Assembly: GCA_002733155.1 (NCBI GenBank)
Contig: NVUO01000014.1
Coordinates: 15,813-21,350 of the forward strand
Source of the DNA: Sulfurimonas sp.
GTDB taxonomy: Bacteria; Campylobacterota; Campylobacteria; Campylobacterales; Sulfurimonadaceae
DNA length: 5,538 bases
Reading direction: 5' to 3'
Shown here: piece after piece, positions 5,432 through 5,538 of the stretch
Layout of the letters: the number at the start of each line of letters is the position of its first letter
Numbering within the stretch: the first letter of the stretch is position 1
Translations under genes and position numbers: made by a program
Notes under the pieces: generated by a model
What the model saw: the letters and a program-made list of their open reading frames with translations, nothing else
Database searches by the model: none
What the model was told of the DNA's origin: nothing

Positions 5432-5538
5432 TTGATTAAATATATATATCGTGAACTTAAAGGTTATACTCAAATGCAACTTGCATTAGAGATTGGTATG
5501 AGTGGTGCTGCTTATCTGGTCGGGCTGAAATTAAAAAA
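5432..5538 (+). pseudogene. XRE-type helix-turn-helix regulator, N-terminal piece with a frame change, cut by the window edge
   Basis: An open frame after a TAA (5423-5425) has a possible TTG start at 5432 but no ribosome binding site. It contains RELKGYTQMQLALEIGMS, the typical first two helices of the Cro/CI-type DNA-binding domain (R-x-x-[KR]-GYTQ-x-x-LA...IGMS). From about 5513 the expected continuation SGRAEIKK is found in another frame (5515-5538), so a single-base change or two extra bases interrupt it. The gene runs off the right edge. It could be a dead regulator, or a sequencing error in a live one. Its relation to the hydrophobic ORF upstream is unknown. Confidence 0.5.

Noticed and set aside
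1..5538. tRNA, rRNA or CRISPR array
   Set aside because: No cloverleaf-like segment, rRNA-like block or regularly spaced repeats with unique spacers were seen; the only tandem repeat is the three-unit stretch in the palindromic element.

Overview
The window is AT-rich bacterial DNA. Its core genes (rimO, tilS and a YhiN/HI0933-type flavoprotein) have the protein style of Campylobacterota, most like Sulfurimonas and relatives. This is judged from the proteins and the AT-rich -10 hexamers lacking clear -35 boxes; no search was run. Two conserved housekeeping blocks sit between two stretches of small, broken, accessory-type sequence.

Left part (1 to about 1250): on the minus strand, the first 202 codons of a large type III-like adenine DNA methyltransferase (Mod) run off the left edge. 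Upstream of it on the same strand lie two decayed pieces. One is a 36-codon remnant of a PemK/MazF-family toxin. The other is a roughly 70-codon small gene of unknown function, broken by what look like two single-base insertions. On the plus strand at 1060-1179 there is a 39-residue small ORF with its own promoter-like hexamer, a good ribosome binding site, a palindromic hairpin and a T-tailed terminator. This is the best candidate for something undescribed in the window, as either a small protein or an expressed small RNA.

Middle (1253-5017): a minus-strand flavoprotein gene faces away from the plus-strand pair rimO-tilS, whose reading frames overlap by 8 bases. Both products serve the translation apparatus: RimO modifies ribosomal protein S12, and TilS makes lysidine in the AUA-decoding tRNA-Ile. 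The pair is bracketed by two same-direction copies of a short palindromic repeat. The upstream copy (2460-2615) is intact, with 29-bp imperfect terminal inverted repeats and two internal hairpins with complementary loops. The downstream copy (5026-5123) has lost its right end. It looks like a non-coding MITE/REP-like element.

Right part (5124-5538): no intact gene. It holds a 24-codon gene tail joined by an ATGA overlap to a short hydrophobic ORF that stops just after a run of seven T, then the start of an XRE-type helix-turn-helix gene that needs a frame change. This looks like a decaying operon, and the run of T could alternatively be a switchable tract.
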